Positions 45,968-58,480 of a stretch of DNA of 64,000 bases are shown here, piece by piece. The stretch spans positions 1,488,001-1,552,000 of the forward strand of contig MOWL01000067.1 in assembly GCA_002110485.1 (NCBI GenBank). Reading direction: 5' to 3'. The notes below the pieces were generated by a model. The model had not been told where the DNA came from. It did no database searches and saw only the letters and a list, made by a program, of their open reading frames with translations. Source of the DNA: Emergomyces orientalis. Its lineage: Eukaryota; Ascomycota; Eurotiomycetes; Onygenales; Ajellomycetaceae. How positions within the stretch are numbered: the stretch's first letter is position 1; each line of letters opens with the position of its first letter. The position numbers were made by a program, and so were the translations under genes.

Positions 45968-48900
45968 AAATCCCCTCCATCACTTCACATCACATCAGTA
46001 ATAGTGGACAATTGCTTTGCTTTGTTTTGATTCCGGATCTCATATTGATCCCATGGCTGGCTTTGGTTTCGCGAGCCAGGGAGTGTGCGCCGCTGCGAAG
46101 ATATAGTAATGATGACAACTTCCGAACGCTATGTGTTAGTTTAACTGTATACCTCGGCGCAGGCTAGTATTCTAACCACATTTCTTTCAGTCTTTGCAGA
46201 GATGTGGATTAATCAAGGGATCATTCTTCTGTCCATCTTCCTTTTTCGGCCCTGGAAATTTTTCGGAGCGGGGAGCCTGCTGGTCACCCGAGCTTTGGGA
46301 TGAAATACGATTGCGCGAGAGAAAAGAGTTCCAAGCCCGCCATAGATTTATTTGACAACGGTGTAATGCGAAAAATTAAGGGTTGCGAGTTAATAAATAT
46401 AGAAACAAAATGACGAAATGTCTCTTTTGATATTTTAATGATGAGGTCGGCTGGTGGAATAGTTAGATAGGGGTCAGATGATTGATTGCATTTTTCGAAA
46501 AGAGAAAAATAATAAATGAAAAGCTGCTGTGAAGGTGAGTGATCCTCTTGACTGGTCCGCCCTCTCCCCCAATCCACCACATAGTCACAACATGATCTGA
46601 CAAAAAGCAAAATTGAAAGCAGCTGGCAGCTTTTCTCGCCTCCCCCTTTCAAAAAAGAAAGCCATCCATGGGTAGAAAACAAGCCCATGGCTGCAAATCA
46701 CCAATAATCCATTCTCCAGCCGAACACAACACCATGCATGGTACGCCGCCATCGACGACCCGGGCATAAACCCGACAGAATGGGCAATAAAGAAAAAACA
46801 GGCGGCGTTGCCGGCTGTAACCCCACCCGCGCATCCTGCACACTGGAGTAGACCTCCAGCTTTTGAAAACTGTGACTGGCTGCCGTTTTTATTTTATTTT
46901 TTATTTTACAATCCAACAACAAAACCCATTTTTGTTCAGCTCCGATTTTTCTTTCTGTCCAATAATGATTGTGTTGATTCTTTTCATTCCCACCTCGGCC
47001 AAACCAGAAAGAAAAGGTACAAAAATTCTCCGAAATTCCCGAAACTGCAAACCCAAGCGAAGGGACAAGCAAGAAATAAAACCAGATAAAAAGGGGAAAC
47101 GAAAAACAGAAGTACCGCTTAATGTTAATCCGTCTCACCGAGGCTGCTAGGGGCGCAACTTGCACCCCATTTTGCCATTCTGCCAATGGTTGACCAGGTG
47201 AGTGAGCAGACCTCTGACGAACACACAATCCACTGTTTTGTTTTTCGGTCCGTCACCGTCGCAGCCACTGAAAAATTGACGAAAGATCGCGTCTTGGCCA
47301 GTTTTTTATATTTAGATTTATATAATTTTTTGAACTCTTTATCACCCTCCTCATACATACAATATACATAGCTCAGGAGGCTTCAGCTGGGCAGCAGGCC
47401 ATTCTTTTTTTTATTAATTTTTTTTGGGCTGGGTGGTGGCTGCTTGCAACCGAGCTCGTGCACCTCATCTCGCTCGCCGATTCTAAATATAGAGATACGT
47501 TTTTTCTTGCATTCAGCCCGTGGTAGACACACGGCTGCCCGCTGCCTATGCAAAAAAGGGATAAAGAAGGTTTCGCTCAAGCCTCAAACCACACGGGTCA
47601 CCCACCCGACCTCGTGGGATACGGATCGTTTTGGCGGGGTAATTGGCATTTGCACATGTCCCAACAGAAAAGAACCTGATTGTTGAAGACCGGAAATATT
47701 ATTATTATTATCATGATTAATTTTTTCTTTTCTTTCTATGGTGGTGTGATTATTGATGATGTCGAATACGGGTATTATGATATCAATGACTGCAGCATGG
47801 CAAAAACTCGATTTTTTGATTCTCCCCCCCTCCTTAAAACCACCGAGATTTAAACCCAACCAGGGAAATATCCCAACCCGGCCAACCAGACACCAAGTAT
47901 TTCTTTCACCATGACCTGATTAGATTTTCTTCGTTCGCTTCGAATCCTGTTCGAACACCACGAGTTGAAATCCATGTGCTTTTCCATTTCATATTCCATC
48001 GTCAGTATTCCCGATGATAGCTACCTGGGCACGCGGTGGTAGGGGTTTGTCGCTAGCTACAAAGCTTGGTAGGAGTAAATTGGATAGTTTGGTGGGCAAC
48101 TTCATGCGAGTGCCACAACTCCCTGTCCACATCATATCAACGCCTCATAGGTGGGGAGCAACACCAAGAAAGAGCTACAGCTTACACAGCTTTATCTAGA
48201 AACCTTGTAACCAACGAAAAAAGGGGGCATAATTCACGGCGATGCTTTGTCGACTCGTAAGCTGCGTCAGGAGCAGGTAGTTTACAGGAAAGCTACGGAG
48301 GATAAAAGTGGTACTTTTACAAGACTGGTGGTCTGCATCTATTCCAGACGATTTCTACCCATGAAGAAATAGCGGGGAGAATCAAAAATAATATAAAAAA
48401 AAAATTCGAAATAGGAAATCTTGCCGCCCGCTAAAGTGCTGGCCACCTCTTCCCTCTCGACTCATTTTTTGTACCTTACAAATGCATATTGCAAAATGTT
48501 GAACTAGTTATTATTAATTGCCGGATTACCCGTAAACCACTCTAGCTGTATCCACAATATCCGGATTAGCCATGAAGATGCGTAGGAGCGTAGCAAAGAT
48601 GTAAACAAAAATTATTCTGGCTACTAGTTATGGGTTTAGACTTTCTAAAAAAGGCCCATTGACCCCTGAAAGGCATGACAAAGAAAACGCTGAAACCATT
48701 GATAGTATCTGACATAGGTTTAACGCGGAGGCGGGCACTCTGCCACCAACCCCACCCCGCCCAAAAACCACAATCCATAAGAGCTTTACAAAAATAGGGG
48801 GAGGGGGAATAGCAACCGGAGTGGACAGGACAATCCTCTCAACCCCTTCCCCTTATCTTGAACATTTTGGGAGAGCACGGGTTCTAAAAATATCCCACGG

Positions 48901-50662
48901 CGCATATAGTGTTTCTCATTTCATAAGCTTGACTGGCAGGAGTAAGAAAATGCAGGCCGCTGCGTCTTCGAATCATGTTTGTAGATGCTTGTTATATCAT
49001 GTTTAGGTAGAAGCAGAGCAGCGGTGTATATATTCTGCTTATACGCCCCGCAAAGCATAAACATCCCCCCCTTTTTTTTCTTTGAACGGCCATAGCGTTC
49101 TAGAACACAATCCTGTGGAGAAATTGGACAAGAGGAGGAATCCGACAACGCCTTGACCGAATACGGTCCTCAAAAAATAGAAATAAGGAATGAAGGGCAA
49201 GTAATATGAAGAAGCGAATCCTATGGGGTGAAGAGACATCTCCAGACTCTTATTAGGCGTTTTCACGCATGCGTAGGTATAGCTATTTGGGTGCGTAAGC
49301 TTCGCTGCAAGGGGTATCCACTCTTCATTGATTGGAGCACGTTAGTATTCAGGGACGTTTCACGGGGCTTACGCCATGAAGAAAGAAATATCCAAGCGTT
49401 ATGCGTCTTTGGGAATGAATGAAGAAACCAAAGGCCCCCTGTCTTGGAGCCGGTGGCTTGAAGACCGACTCCTGATGTCTTCGAATTGCACATGAAAAGA
49501 GGAGAGGTAGGATTATCATCGGAGCAGTTTGTGGTAAAGGGAAAGATTGTTAGAAATAAAACATGAGCTATTTTTAGATAAACTATCCAGCCAAGATGAC
49601 GCCGGCGATCAGCTTCTGGGCGGGTTTGTCTTATACTCGTCACCACTGAGTGGGGAGAGAGTGAAGAACAAATCATGCACTAACCGGGCGTGACGTGAAA
49701 GGCAATTGGTGGGAGAGGGGGAAAAGGGGGGGGTTAAAGGGTCTCGCAGCACTGTCGCAACATGCAGGCTTACCACCGAAAAGAAAAAGCGTGTAAAATA
49801 TCTGTCGATGGGTATCATGTGTAGAGATCTGTTCTGTTCCTTTGTGATGATGAAGTCGACAGCCGTGGTTCTTCTGAGACAAATAGTAGCTCATACACAG
49901 GACCCAGGGGTAGAGCACATAAGTACGACTCTGTAGTGGATGGAGAGCTCATCCTAGTTTGGCTTGATAGGTTGTGCAGTAGAAATGCCCTGATTCGTCA
50001 CCCCTAGAACTTGTCGTTGTTTCCTTGGGCAAGGAGTGAGGACAATAGCACTGGATCCCGAGGGATGAGTGAACAAAGATAATTACCGAGGGTGGTAGAT
50101 TTATCCCCAGCTGCCTCCTAGGAGAGGTAAGGTTTAATCCGGTATTTCTCCGTTATAACGGATAAAAATAGACACTGAAGAGTTGAAGGATTGGGGATTG
50201 GAATTGGATCGTCAGGGCCTTCAGGGAAGGGCTCTTTCGTGGACAAATCAGAAAGTAAATAGGAAAGGTTAAATTAGGAGAGGACGTATTCGCATTTTTG
50301 CCAGTCATGATAGGCTCACGTTGGTCTCTTTTCATTAAAACCTGGGCCAAGGGAAATATGTACTGCATTTCAAACCCTTCATTATATTTTCCCGGGTTGG
50401 GGGAAATTGACGCCGTGAATATTTCCCTTTCGCAAGGAATTTTGGGCGGAAAAGGAGAAAGGCTGTTTTCAAAGAAAGCTCAGGATCCTGATCCTGATAC
50501 CCCACCAGGTTTCATAGTCTCATGTGCATCCGCAGAAAACCCCAAGGCCGGGGAGAAGTATTCAAAGATACCCTCTTGAGGCAGGCAGATGTTTTACCTG
50601 AGATCCAAAAAATCTGTGTTGGAGGGCCAGTTGACAGAGCTAGAAGTAACGAACAGGCATTT

Positions 50663-50941
50663 CTAGCGTCCAGGCAAAAGGTATCGAATCGCTTTCGCGC
50701 ATCGAAGGCTCCGCGAGACATTGCCTTTCTCGGCATCATCCGCTGATATTACGGCCACTGCGAATGCAACCAAGCCCACAGCCCAACAAAAAAAACCCCC
50801 CGAGTAAAATGAAGATGCCAAGAGTCCTAGGCTGATATTCTCCAACGATGGAGCGGGCGTGCGGAATGTGCGAATCCCCTGGCTGAGACGTGGAGCTACA
50901 CGTTCCATGTCGGATGTCTCACAATTGAGTTGCAGCGCCAT
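50663..50941 (-). CDS. Weak candidate: 92-aa single-membrane-span ORF
   Basis: ATG at 50941. The frame reads MALQLNCETSDMERV, then a hydrophobic segment LLASSFYSGGFFCWAVGLVA with VAVI after it, and a basic end (SLRCAKAIRYLLPGR). No introns, known family or supporting neighbour. It could be a chance frame and is recorded because nothing else is present for several kilobases. Confidence 0.15.
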   Translation of the reverse strand: MALQLNCETSDMERVAPRLSQGIRTFRTPAPSLENISLGLLASSFYSGGFFCWAVGLVAFAVAVISADDAEKGNVSRSLRCAKAIRYLLPGR

Positions 50942-53827
50942 TTAAGAAAACAGGAGTTCCCGAAGGTATCAGCCATTTTCTGCAATACTGCTGAGGAGCC
51001 AGAAATAGAAAAGGGAAAGCAAACCAATCACAGCTTGAGGAGAAGCTGTGACTCTCAGACAGCTCTACATGCAGCATATCTCGTATCCCGCTCTTTTTTG
51101 AGGGTTTAAGACCGGGGATTTTTATCACAAAACGAACAATAATGATAATAATAATAACAATAATCATTACAGACACCGAAGGACAGAGCAAATATAAATA
51201 ATATTATCGTGTTAAAATAATACTACCGTCTTTGGGAGAATTGCTCCAGGATGGGCGGGGGTGCAGTCAGCGAAAGTTCAGGAATGGGACCAAATGGCGC
51301 CGCTAAGTTAGCGTCTGGGCATGTTTCTATTCATAGCACAAGATCCCAACACATTGACATGGGCCATGACTGCATGAATGCAAAGACGTGCAGGCAGGAG
51401 GGAGCACTAGCGCCAGAGCTCATATCGGCGATGACAGCATTGATTGATCGATGCGAGTGCGCGTGAACGGCGGGGTTGAGATGGTTGTTGGTATGTTGTG
51501 ACGTGGCAGAAGCAGGAAACAATGGCAGTACGATGCAAGTAATTCACCAGTTTACTGGTTAACTCGTGGGATTTACCTGTCCTGTCGAATAATGACCTTT
51601 GATCTGGAATGTTTATTCCAACTGGGAAATATGACCAAGGCATATTTTCCTTCTCCGATCTCTGGAGCTACGGAGGGACAACAGAGGAATGGGCAAGAAA
51701 GACGCCATCGTACTGGATCAATTGAGATCTGAAACAAGGATAGTGAGCTCATCCTCAACCATTCTACTATTCCCTTGCACATGCGAAGTCTTCATCCAGC
51801 CGTACAATTTTTGCTGTCAAATTATCGACTTGAAGTGTGGCGATAAATTTTCTTACATGTGTATGGCAAATGCAACTTGGGCCGCCTCCTGATCACCAGT
51901 TGGAGGTGACAAAATCACCTTCTTCGCCCAAGGCTGAATGCACCAACCTTAACTAAAATGCGGTATCAAACAGATACATAGTTAAACATGAAACTCCCAA
52001 TAATCTGGAGTATTGTGTGGGGTAAATCTGGCTAACACTCAAGAGGAGGGGCAGCACAGTCGTTGACATCATACGAGCTTTACAGGTTCAGAGGAGATAT
52101 CTTTATCTATGACCCCTCTTCGTTTCTGGCCCTGATCAGTCGGAGCCATCCGGCCTTTGGTTCTTAAATTCATCCTCTGGAATTGAAGGTTGTACTCTGG
52201 TTTTCACTGCCTGTAGCGCACTTACCAGCTTGGTAAACAAAAGGGCGGGGCTACATGATGAAAACTGCCGCAATTATGTCGTTGCTCTTTTGCCAATCAA
52301 GGCTAGGTGGAATGTTTTCTGGAAGATTCATTCCAAGCATGCCAACTTGATATATGCAGACGTCATGGAAAGAATTGAACATGCCCGGCTCGATTCTTGC
52401 TTCTCCTGACCTCTTCAATTTTCAACTTTGCCGCTACTCGATATCTGTGGCTAAAGACAATGATCGCTAAAAGGGCGACTCATTGAGAAGCAGCTGATAT
52501 GCCCAAACCTGACGTCAGATTCCTCCACTGCGCCAAGTGGAAACGTTGTACGCAGACAGTGAGACGGATAGTCTCCTATTTTAATGCCCGTGATTTTCAT
52601 GATGTTCATTGAGTTTCAATGAATAGTACGCGAATGCAACGCATTCTCTCGTTTTCTCCTTTGCCAGTTCGATGATCATCCCACTGTTGGATGAAAAGCA
52701 CCTGCTCGTACTTCCCAAAATATGTCCCGTTTCTTAAGCAGGGGCCCTAAATGCTGCATTTTCGCATTTTTACCTAGGGGATGATGAAAATTTGTATGCT
52801 CCTATAAAAATAGGGCATCTCTTGCCTGAAAGTAATACTAGACTATCCGTTCCTACTCGTTTTTCTCTAAGTAGGATGTCACACAGGCACTTTTGCGAGC
52901 CTATTTGGAATTTATCCACTCTACCTGCTATACGTTAAGTTGGCCCATAGAAATTTAAGTTGGTTGCCAAAACATTGCAATTTTATCGTTTCACTCCCAA
53001 TGCTATTCAATCAGTCTTCTCTGCTGCCGTTTCTCTTTCGAAAAATCCGGATACACCCAAAGCCCCACCAACCCCAATGGTAACAGAACTACATTCTCAT
53101 ACGCTGCGGAATGATGGTACCAAATTATCACTGTCAAATTCATCAAATGGAGATTCTCGTGGTTATTATATTCTTGACTTCATTCTCCTTGTGCACGACT
53201 GCCTCCCTTTCTCACCCAACTGAATTAACTATATCGGTGAGACCGATGTTTGTTTGGTCGTTAAAATGAAGCCAGCGTTTCTCGCAGCAGGTCAATGCGG
53301 CCCTCAGTGTTGAGCCAAGCTCTGCTTCTTAGGGCTGGAAAGGGGCAGAAACGGGCATATCTGGATATGGGGTTTAATGAAATGGGTTGAATGTTCAGTA
53401 CAGTCAAGTGACCTATGATTTATTGTATGTATATATTTCATGAAATCACAGAAGATAAAACTAAGTATCCCCCTTCGAAAAATCTGCCGTGATATTTTAT
53501 ATTTGTATACTTTAATATCCCCTTATGCCCATATGAACAGTTATGGCTATGCTGATATTGATATTTCGGAATACCCATTTCTGGCAATAGTCTCTACCTA
53601 AACGATCTAAATAAACGACGTCGAAAGGGGTCACATGGCATTTATACTATTCATAATGAAAATTCCATTAGTTGCATATATAAAGATTTGCTCACTTAGG
53701 AGTCGACAAGAAAGAAGTTCATGAGTTGAAATTGGAAAATATGCACATGTGTTCCCATCTATCATGCCCCATCATTTAAGGGCGTCCATCAAATACACGA
53801 TTATTATCATAAGAAAAATGCCGATCT

Positions 53828-55033
53828 TTACAACTTACTATCACCGCTGTTCGCGATCTCAATAACCAACTTGCCAAACTGGCTGCCATTCTTCATGTCG
53901 TCGAATAATCCGTCAATAGCCTTGAGATTATCGATCCCCTGTACAACGCGAGAAATAATGGGTTTTATGTTTTGCTCGTTGACGAAATTGACCATATCCC
54001 TGAATTCTTTCCGAGAACCCATGGTCGAGCCTTTGACTTCGATGTTTTTAAGGAAGGCTGGCGTAATGAATGGCATTTTGGGTGATACTGTCATGCCATA
54101 TACGGAGATTATGCCGCCAGTCTGTTGCGGGTGTATTAGCAAATTTCCAACCCCATCGCGTGTAGAACGGACCTTTGTTCTAGAGAGTACTAGAGAGATA
54201 TATTTAATACAATATCCGATACATACCTTAAGCAATTTCACCCCTTTCTCAATCGAATCACCCCCAGCCCCATCAATAATAGCGTCGAAATTCTTCTTAC
54301 CAGCCGGCAGCAAATCCAGAGCCTTCTTCTCCCACTCTTTCTCCTTATAGTTTACTCCTCCCTTCGCTCCCAATCCGGCAGCCAGCTTCAATTTCTCCTC
54401 ACTTGAGCTCGTCACAACCACATGCACACCCCTCGCGACAGCAAACCTCAGCGCCATCAATGCAACTCCACCCCCAATGCCCGTAATCAGGATCGCAGCG
54501 CCTTTACTCGAATTCTTCGCCCCGGCCTTCGTCACCAGGGCCCGCCACGCCGTCAGGCCCGTCAACGGTAATGCAGCCGCCTCCACATCAGTCAAGTGCG
54601 CAGGCGTTTCTACAACCTCGCTCTCGTCGATGGTGACGTATTCCTGCAAAGTCCCCTTACTGTTAAATTTGGTGCCGCCCATGATAGCGTATCCAGTCGG
54701 GGACTCAGGCCCTTCCTCGGAATCCAACCATCCAGTTCCTGGGTTCAGGATCACCCGCTTTTGGATCCATGATTGCGGTTCCTTCACATCTGGGCCTGCG
54801 GAGATGACGATGCCGACTCCGTCGGCTAGGAGGGGTACGTTGAATGTTACACCTGGGTATAGGTGTTGGCGGAGGAAGAGGTCTCGGTGGTTGAGGGCCG
54901 CAGCGTTCAGCTTTATGAGGAGCTCGCTGCCTTGTGGAGTGGGGGTGGGAACGGTTTTGAGTGAGAGAGGGTAGTAAACTTGACCCGGTTTGCCGGGCTT
55001 CCCATCTATGGGATCGATGGTGATAGCGTGCAT
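53828..55033 (-). CDS. MDR-family zinc-type alcohol dehydrogenase/quinone oxidoreductase-like protein
   Basis: Two exons: 55033-54227 and 54121-53828, giving 366 aa. Start MHAITIDPIDGKPGKPGQVY. The GroES-like N-terminal domain has LNAAALNHRDLFLRQHLYPG and LLADGVGIVISAG. The nucleotide-binding fold has AAILITGIGGGVALMALRFA and FDAIIDGAGGDS. The structural-zinc cysteine cluster of classical alcohol dehydrogenases is absent, so it belongs with the zinc-free, YogA- or quinone-oxidoreductase-like branch. It probably uses NADPH to reduce carbonyl or enone compounds; substrate unknown. The intron (54226-54122) has donor GTATGT, a CTAAT branch and acceptor CAACAG, is 105 nt long and carries no in-frame stop, so the unspliced reading is open and 35 residues longer. 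Confidence 0.88.
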   Translation of the reverse strand: MHAITIDPIDGKPGKPGQVYYPLSLKTVPTPTPQGSELLIKLNAAALNHRDLFLRQHLYPGVTFNVPLLADGVGIVISAGPDVKEPQSWIQKRVILNPGTGWLDSEEGPESPTGYAIMGGTKFNSKGTLQEYVTIDESEVVETPAHLTDVEAAALPLTGLTAWRALVTKAGAKNSSKGAAILITGIGGGVALMALRFAVARGVHVVVTSSSEEKLKLAAGLGAKGGVNYKEKEWEKKALDLLPAGKKNFDAIIDGAGGDSIEKGVKLLKVCIGYCIKYISLVLSRTKVRSTRDGVGNLLIHPQQTGGIISVYGMTVSPKMPFITPAFLKNIEVKGSTMGSRKEFRDMVNFVNEQNIKPIISRVVQGIDNLKAIDGLFDDMKNGSQFGKLVIEIANSGDSKL

Positions 55034-56051
55034 AATTGGGATCAATTGGCTGTTATTAAGGGGTTTGAGATCGACGGAATGCTCGCGCCTCTTCTTGATA
55101 TCGTAATTGATTATCGAATTGATGTAGCCTTTACTTTGAAAAAAAGAAGAGAATTTATACTCCCTTTCCGGTATTGTGTATTTTTAGTTGTCCTGGAAAA
55201 ATGTATGTATTAACCAACTGCCTGGGCGTGAGGAGCAGGCAATATAACCGCGGATTTTATGTCGACGCCAGATGATATTTCATTGTCGACGGTTTTCGGT
55301 CTTCTCAAGCAAGCAACTATGGAGCTTATGTTGTTGGGTTTAGCCGAAAGCTAGCCGGCATATCTGTTTCCTCGGTATGACGCAATTTGAAGGTAGTGAG
55401 GTCAATCACGCATCTACTTTCTACAATTTTCAACATCGAATAATTTTCTTCATGTCAGCGATTTGGAATTCAATGGTTGAAGAATCCACGGCGGTGCATT
55501 TTCATTAATATCCTCAAATCGGTATCATTTCTAATTTGCATGGGCCATCCTGGTAGCTTACAGGGGATCTACATTTCTCGGGGACATTCTTTTTCAACAA
55601 CGTAAGGATTCATAATCAACATCTCCCATTCAGTTACTCCATAGATATTCGCTGTTGCTAGACCCATTTCCGCGCAGTAGACCAAATATCGAACAATTTT
55701 CTTCCTCAATAGCCTTGTGGGGACATCGAGATTCAATGACCAGTGAGTGATAGCTTGCGGAAAGGCAATATGTATCCCTTCAGATTAACATTGGCTTGGA
55801 TTTGAGCTGTGACAACCCCCCTGACCATCCATTTCACTACATACTATACCATGACGCCCTCATTGCCCAACAAAATTCACCCCAACAGCTTTTCGGAGTA
55901 ATGGCTCGTCGTATTCCGTAGCCCCGAAATATTTTCTTTCTCCAGAAACAACACCTCGCGTCAATGCATCTTGGCCCCTTTCTTCCGCCCAGGTAAACAT
56001 ACATCCATTTGCTCCAAAACAAAAACCAAACAAAAACCCCCCCGAGAAAAT
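55034..56051. other. Intergenic region
   Basis: About 1 kb between two minus-strand genes: the promoter of the MDR gene and the 3' flank of the MAPEG gene. No gene seen. Confidence 0.5.
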
Positions 56052-56489
56052 TTAAAACACCAACCTCGCCGCATTAGCCGTCAACCCCAGCAGCACAAAC
56101 GACGACGTGACGAAGATCATAAACCGAGTCATGATCTTATTCTTCGAGACTTGCACCAAACTATGAATAACCCGGAGGCCGACATAAGTCCACGCCAGTG
56201 TCACATCGGCCTTGCTACCTTTGCGCTCATGCAACAGGGCAATTGCCAGCGCGACGGCGTAGAACTGCGTCGGCTGCTCCATGAGATGGTTGTAGTTGTC
56301 CGCAATCCAGCGAACGGAGGGTGGATATTTGGCCGAGAGTTGCTCGTTCGGCATATTAGGGTCCATGGGGATTTTGTATTTTGAAATGGCTGGGATGCGT
56401 TTGGCGTACATCCAACCTTCCATGACGAAGGTCCAGAGATTAAGTCCGATGACAGGGCCGAGCACGCCAGGTTCGCTGATGGCAGACAT
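56052..56489 (-). CDS. MAPEG-family membrane protein
   Basis: Single exon, 145 aa, starting MSAISEPGVLGPVIGLNLWT. Four hydrophobic segments: GVLGPVIGLNLWTFVMEGWM, YAVALAIALL, LAWTYVGLRVIHSLVQV and MIFVTSSFVLLGLTANAA. The motif NYNHLMEQPTQFYAVALAI is typical of MAPEG proteins (microsomal glutathione S-transferase and eicosanoid-enzyme relatives), where this region contributes to glutathione binding. Fungal members are endoplasmic-reticulum proteins of mostly unknown substrate. Length is normal. Confidence 0.85.
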   Translation of the reverse strand: MSAISEPGVLGPVIGLNLWTFVMEGWMYAKRIPAISKYKIPMDPNMPNEQLSAKYPPSVRWIADNYNHLMEQPTQFYAVALAIALLHERKGSKADVTLAWTYVGLRVIHSLVQVSKNKIMTRFMIFVTSSFVLLGLTANAARLVF

Positions 56490-58480
56490 TTTCTTCTTTT
56501 TTTCTTTTCTTCTGAGGGTTGGGAGGAGGTAGATGCGTAGGGTTTGAGTTCACGGTGATGGAGGAGGAACTGAGGGTTACGGATCAAATGAGCTCAATTT
56601 GACTGAGCAGTGGAGACAGCGGAAAGTCCTGTCGAAATTTAAATATACCAATCCTATCAAAATAAAATTAAAGATGAAGATTTTGCAGAAGAGGTGAGTG
56701 AAGAGGAAAGTTTGTTACGGGGTGTCAACAGCTGGGGTTGTTTATCAATACGAGACCGCCCTATTTTACCAGCTTTTGCCAGCATCTTTCGTCCTTAAAA
56801 GGCCTCCGAGTCCTCGCATAGTCGGAATTAACATGTGAGGAAACTCCGGTGGCTTTCATCTCCGCTTTTGAAGGTCGGGGACTCGTTCTGCATTGCCGAC
56901 TTCCAAGGTTGGTGACAACGGATTGGTAATCAATAACATCAACCGACGCCAAAACTTTACTGTGAGGGGGTGTTATTTAATTTTTCGTCCCTCTGTTTGT
57001 TATGAATGCTCTGTTGTGCAGAAAATGCTCTTAAATAATAGGAGAATAATATCTGGAAATTGACATCATCTTCAGTGACATATATACCCTGATCACTTTC
57101 GTCAACCTTAATGATCCATCCATTCTCTACACGTGATTTTCCATGTCATTGTAGACATCTCATTAAAGTTGAGGCGGTTTTTAAGAGGGATCTTACCTGG
57201 CTGGTTGTTGAGCCTCAAGATGTATGTCTACGACGACCAAACCAGCAGTCATCGTGGCAGAAATACACATATATATACCTATGTACTGTACATAAATGGT
57301 GATAGATATTAGAAGTATATTTTCCATTCATCAACATGTTTTCCTCCAGGGTAGTAGGATATCGCGAATCTTGCCACTTCCCACAGCGACCATATCTATT
57401 CTGTCAAAAAACCCACTCCAACCTCCTGTATCTGAACGTGGCTTTTGCCTCACCATTATTTGCCCATTTTTCCAAATACAAAGTGGCCTGGGGTTACGTT
57501 GAATTGATCAATTATCATGTCATATTCAACCAAGGACTGTCTGTAGGACATCAAAGTTCGTGCGGATAGTAACTGAAGAAAACGAATGGAGCAGTAACAA
57601 TGAGCCCCCCCCCGCCCCCCCCCAAACTCAATATCATAAAACTTTCGTGCGCAAAACATAATCGAGGTCAGTGAATATAGGGCTAAATCCAGCCTACCCA
57701 GCTTTCATGCCTGACGCGGCTAACTATACATTCACACGAGGTGCATTCCCCATGATTTGAATTGGCTGTTTGCATCTGGAGATGATATTTTCTGTTTCCT
57801 GAGATTATGATTATGTATGAGGCGCAGATTCCATGCAGCCATGCTGTATGAGACAAAGGGTCCCTTTAGCATAGTCATGATGCACCGGGGTTCCCAGGTT
57901 TCCACGGGGGGTGGAGGTGGAGGGGCCTCATTGCAAACGAAAATCAACAAGAGAATCGAGATGGCTGGATCCGGATTGTATGAGATGAGCAAACAAAGCT
58001 GTCTTCGCCCTGAGCGACACTTCGCTCCTTTCCTGCACGAGTGCGTTTTGTTTTCTTCTGCCGTTTTCTTGGATTGGGTATGCAAGGAATCAAAGCCACG
58101 ATTGGGGAACGTGGGGATCATTCTTTTTATAAGGTATGCGCTTTTGACATTTTTGTTGTGTTAACAACAATAGATTATTGCTATGTGCAGACCTCATATT
58201 TTTTTAAAAATAGAACGAAGTGGTGGGTGAATGTTTATGCTGGGGACAGCGGAAGCAGGTAGATTTAGTTTGACGCAAAAGGGTCAGGAATGGAATAACG
58301 AAGTTGCCTTTCCATTTCAAGTTTCCTACATTTGTACTCAGTGTAATTGGGTATCAAAAAGCAAACTGAAAGTGGCGCCCAAGGGATCAAGAATAATGCA
58401 TGAGTGTGTGAAATCTTCTCCAAGCAAGCAAACAAACAACTCAAGCAAATGACAACAACGAACCAATCAAATTAAACTTG
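56490..58480. other. Intergenic region
   Basis: About 2 kb with the MAPEG promoter, then sequence with no convincing ORF. It contains two adjacent C runs (57605-57613 and 57615-57623). Confidence 0.45.
57605..57623. repeat. C9-G-C9 homopolymer pair
   Basis: Nine C, one G, nine C. Possibly G-quadruplex/i-motif forming; the length may be uncertain. Confidence 0.8.

Larger units (their letters stand above)
43431..53827. other. 10.4-kb region with no convincing gene
   Basis: Only short ORFs occur; none shows a recognised domain, paired splice sites or protein-like composition. The best is a 92-aa minus-strand ATG ORF (50941-50663) with one predicted membrane helix (LLASSFYSGGFFCWAVGLVA). Simple sequence includes a G19 run and several A/T-rich patches. 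No transposase, reverse transcriptase or terminal repeats were seen. It may be distal regulatory DNA for MedA, unannotated non-coding RNA, or decayed sequence. Confidence 0.45.
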
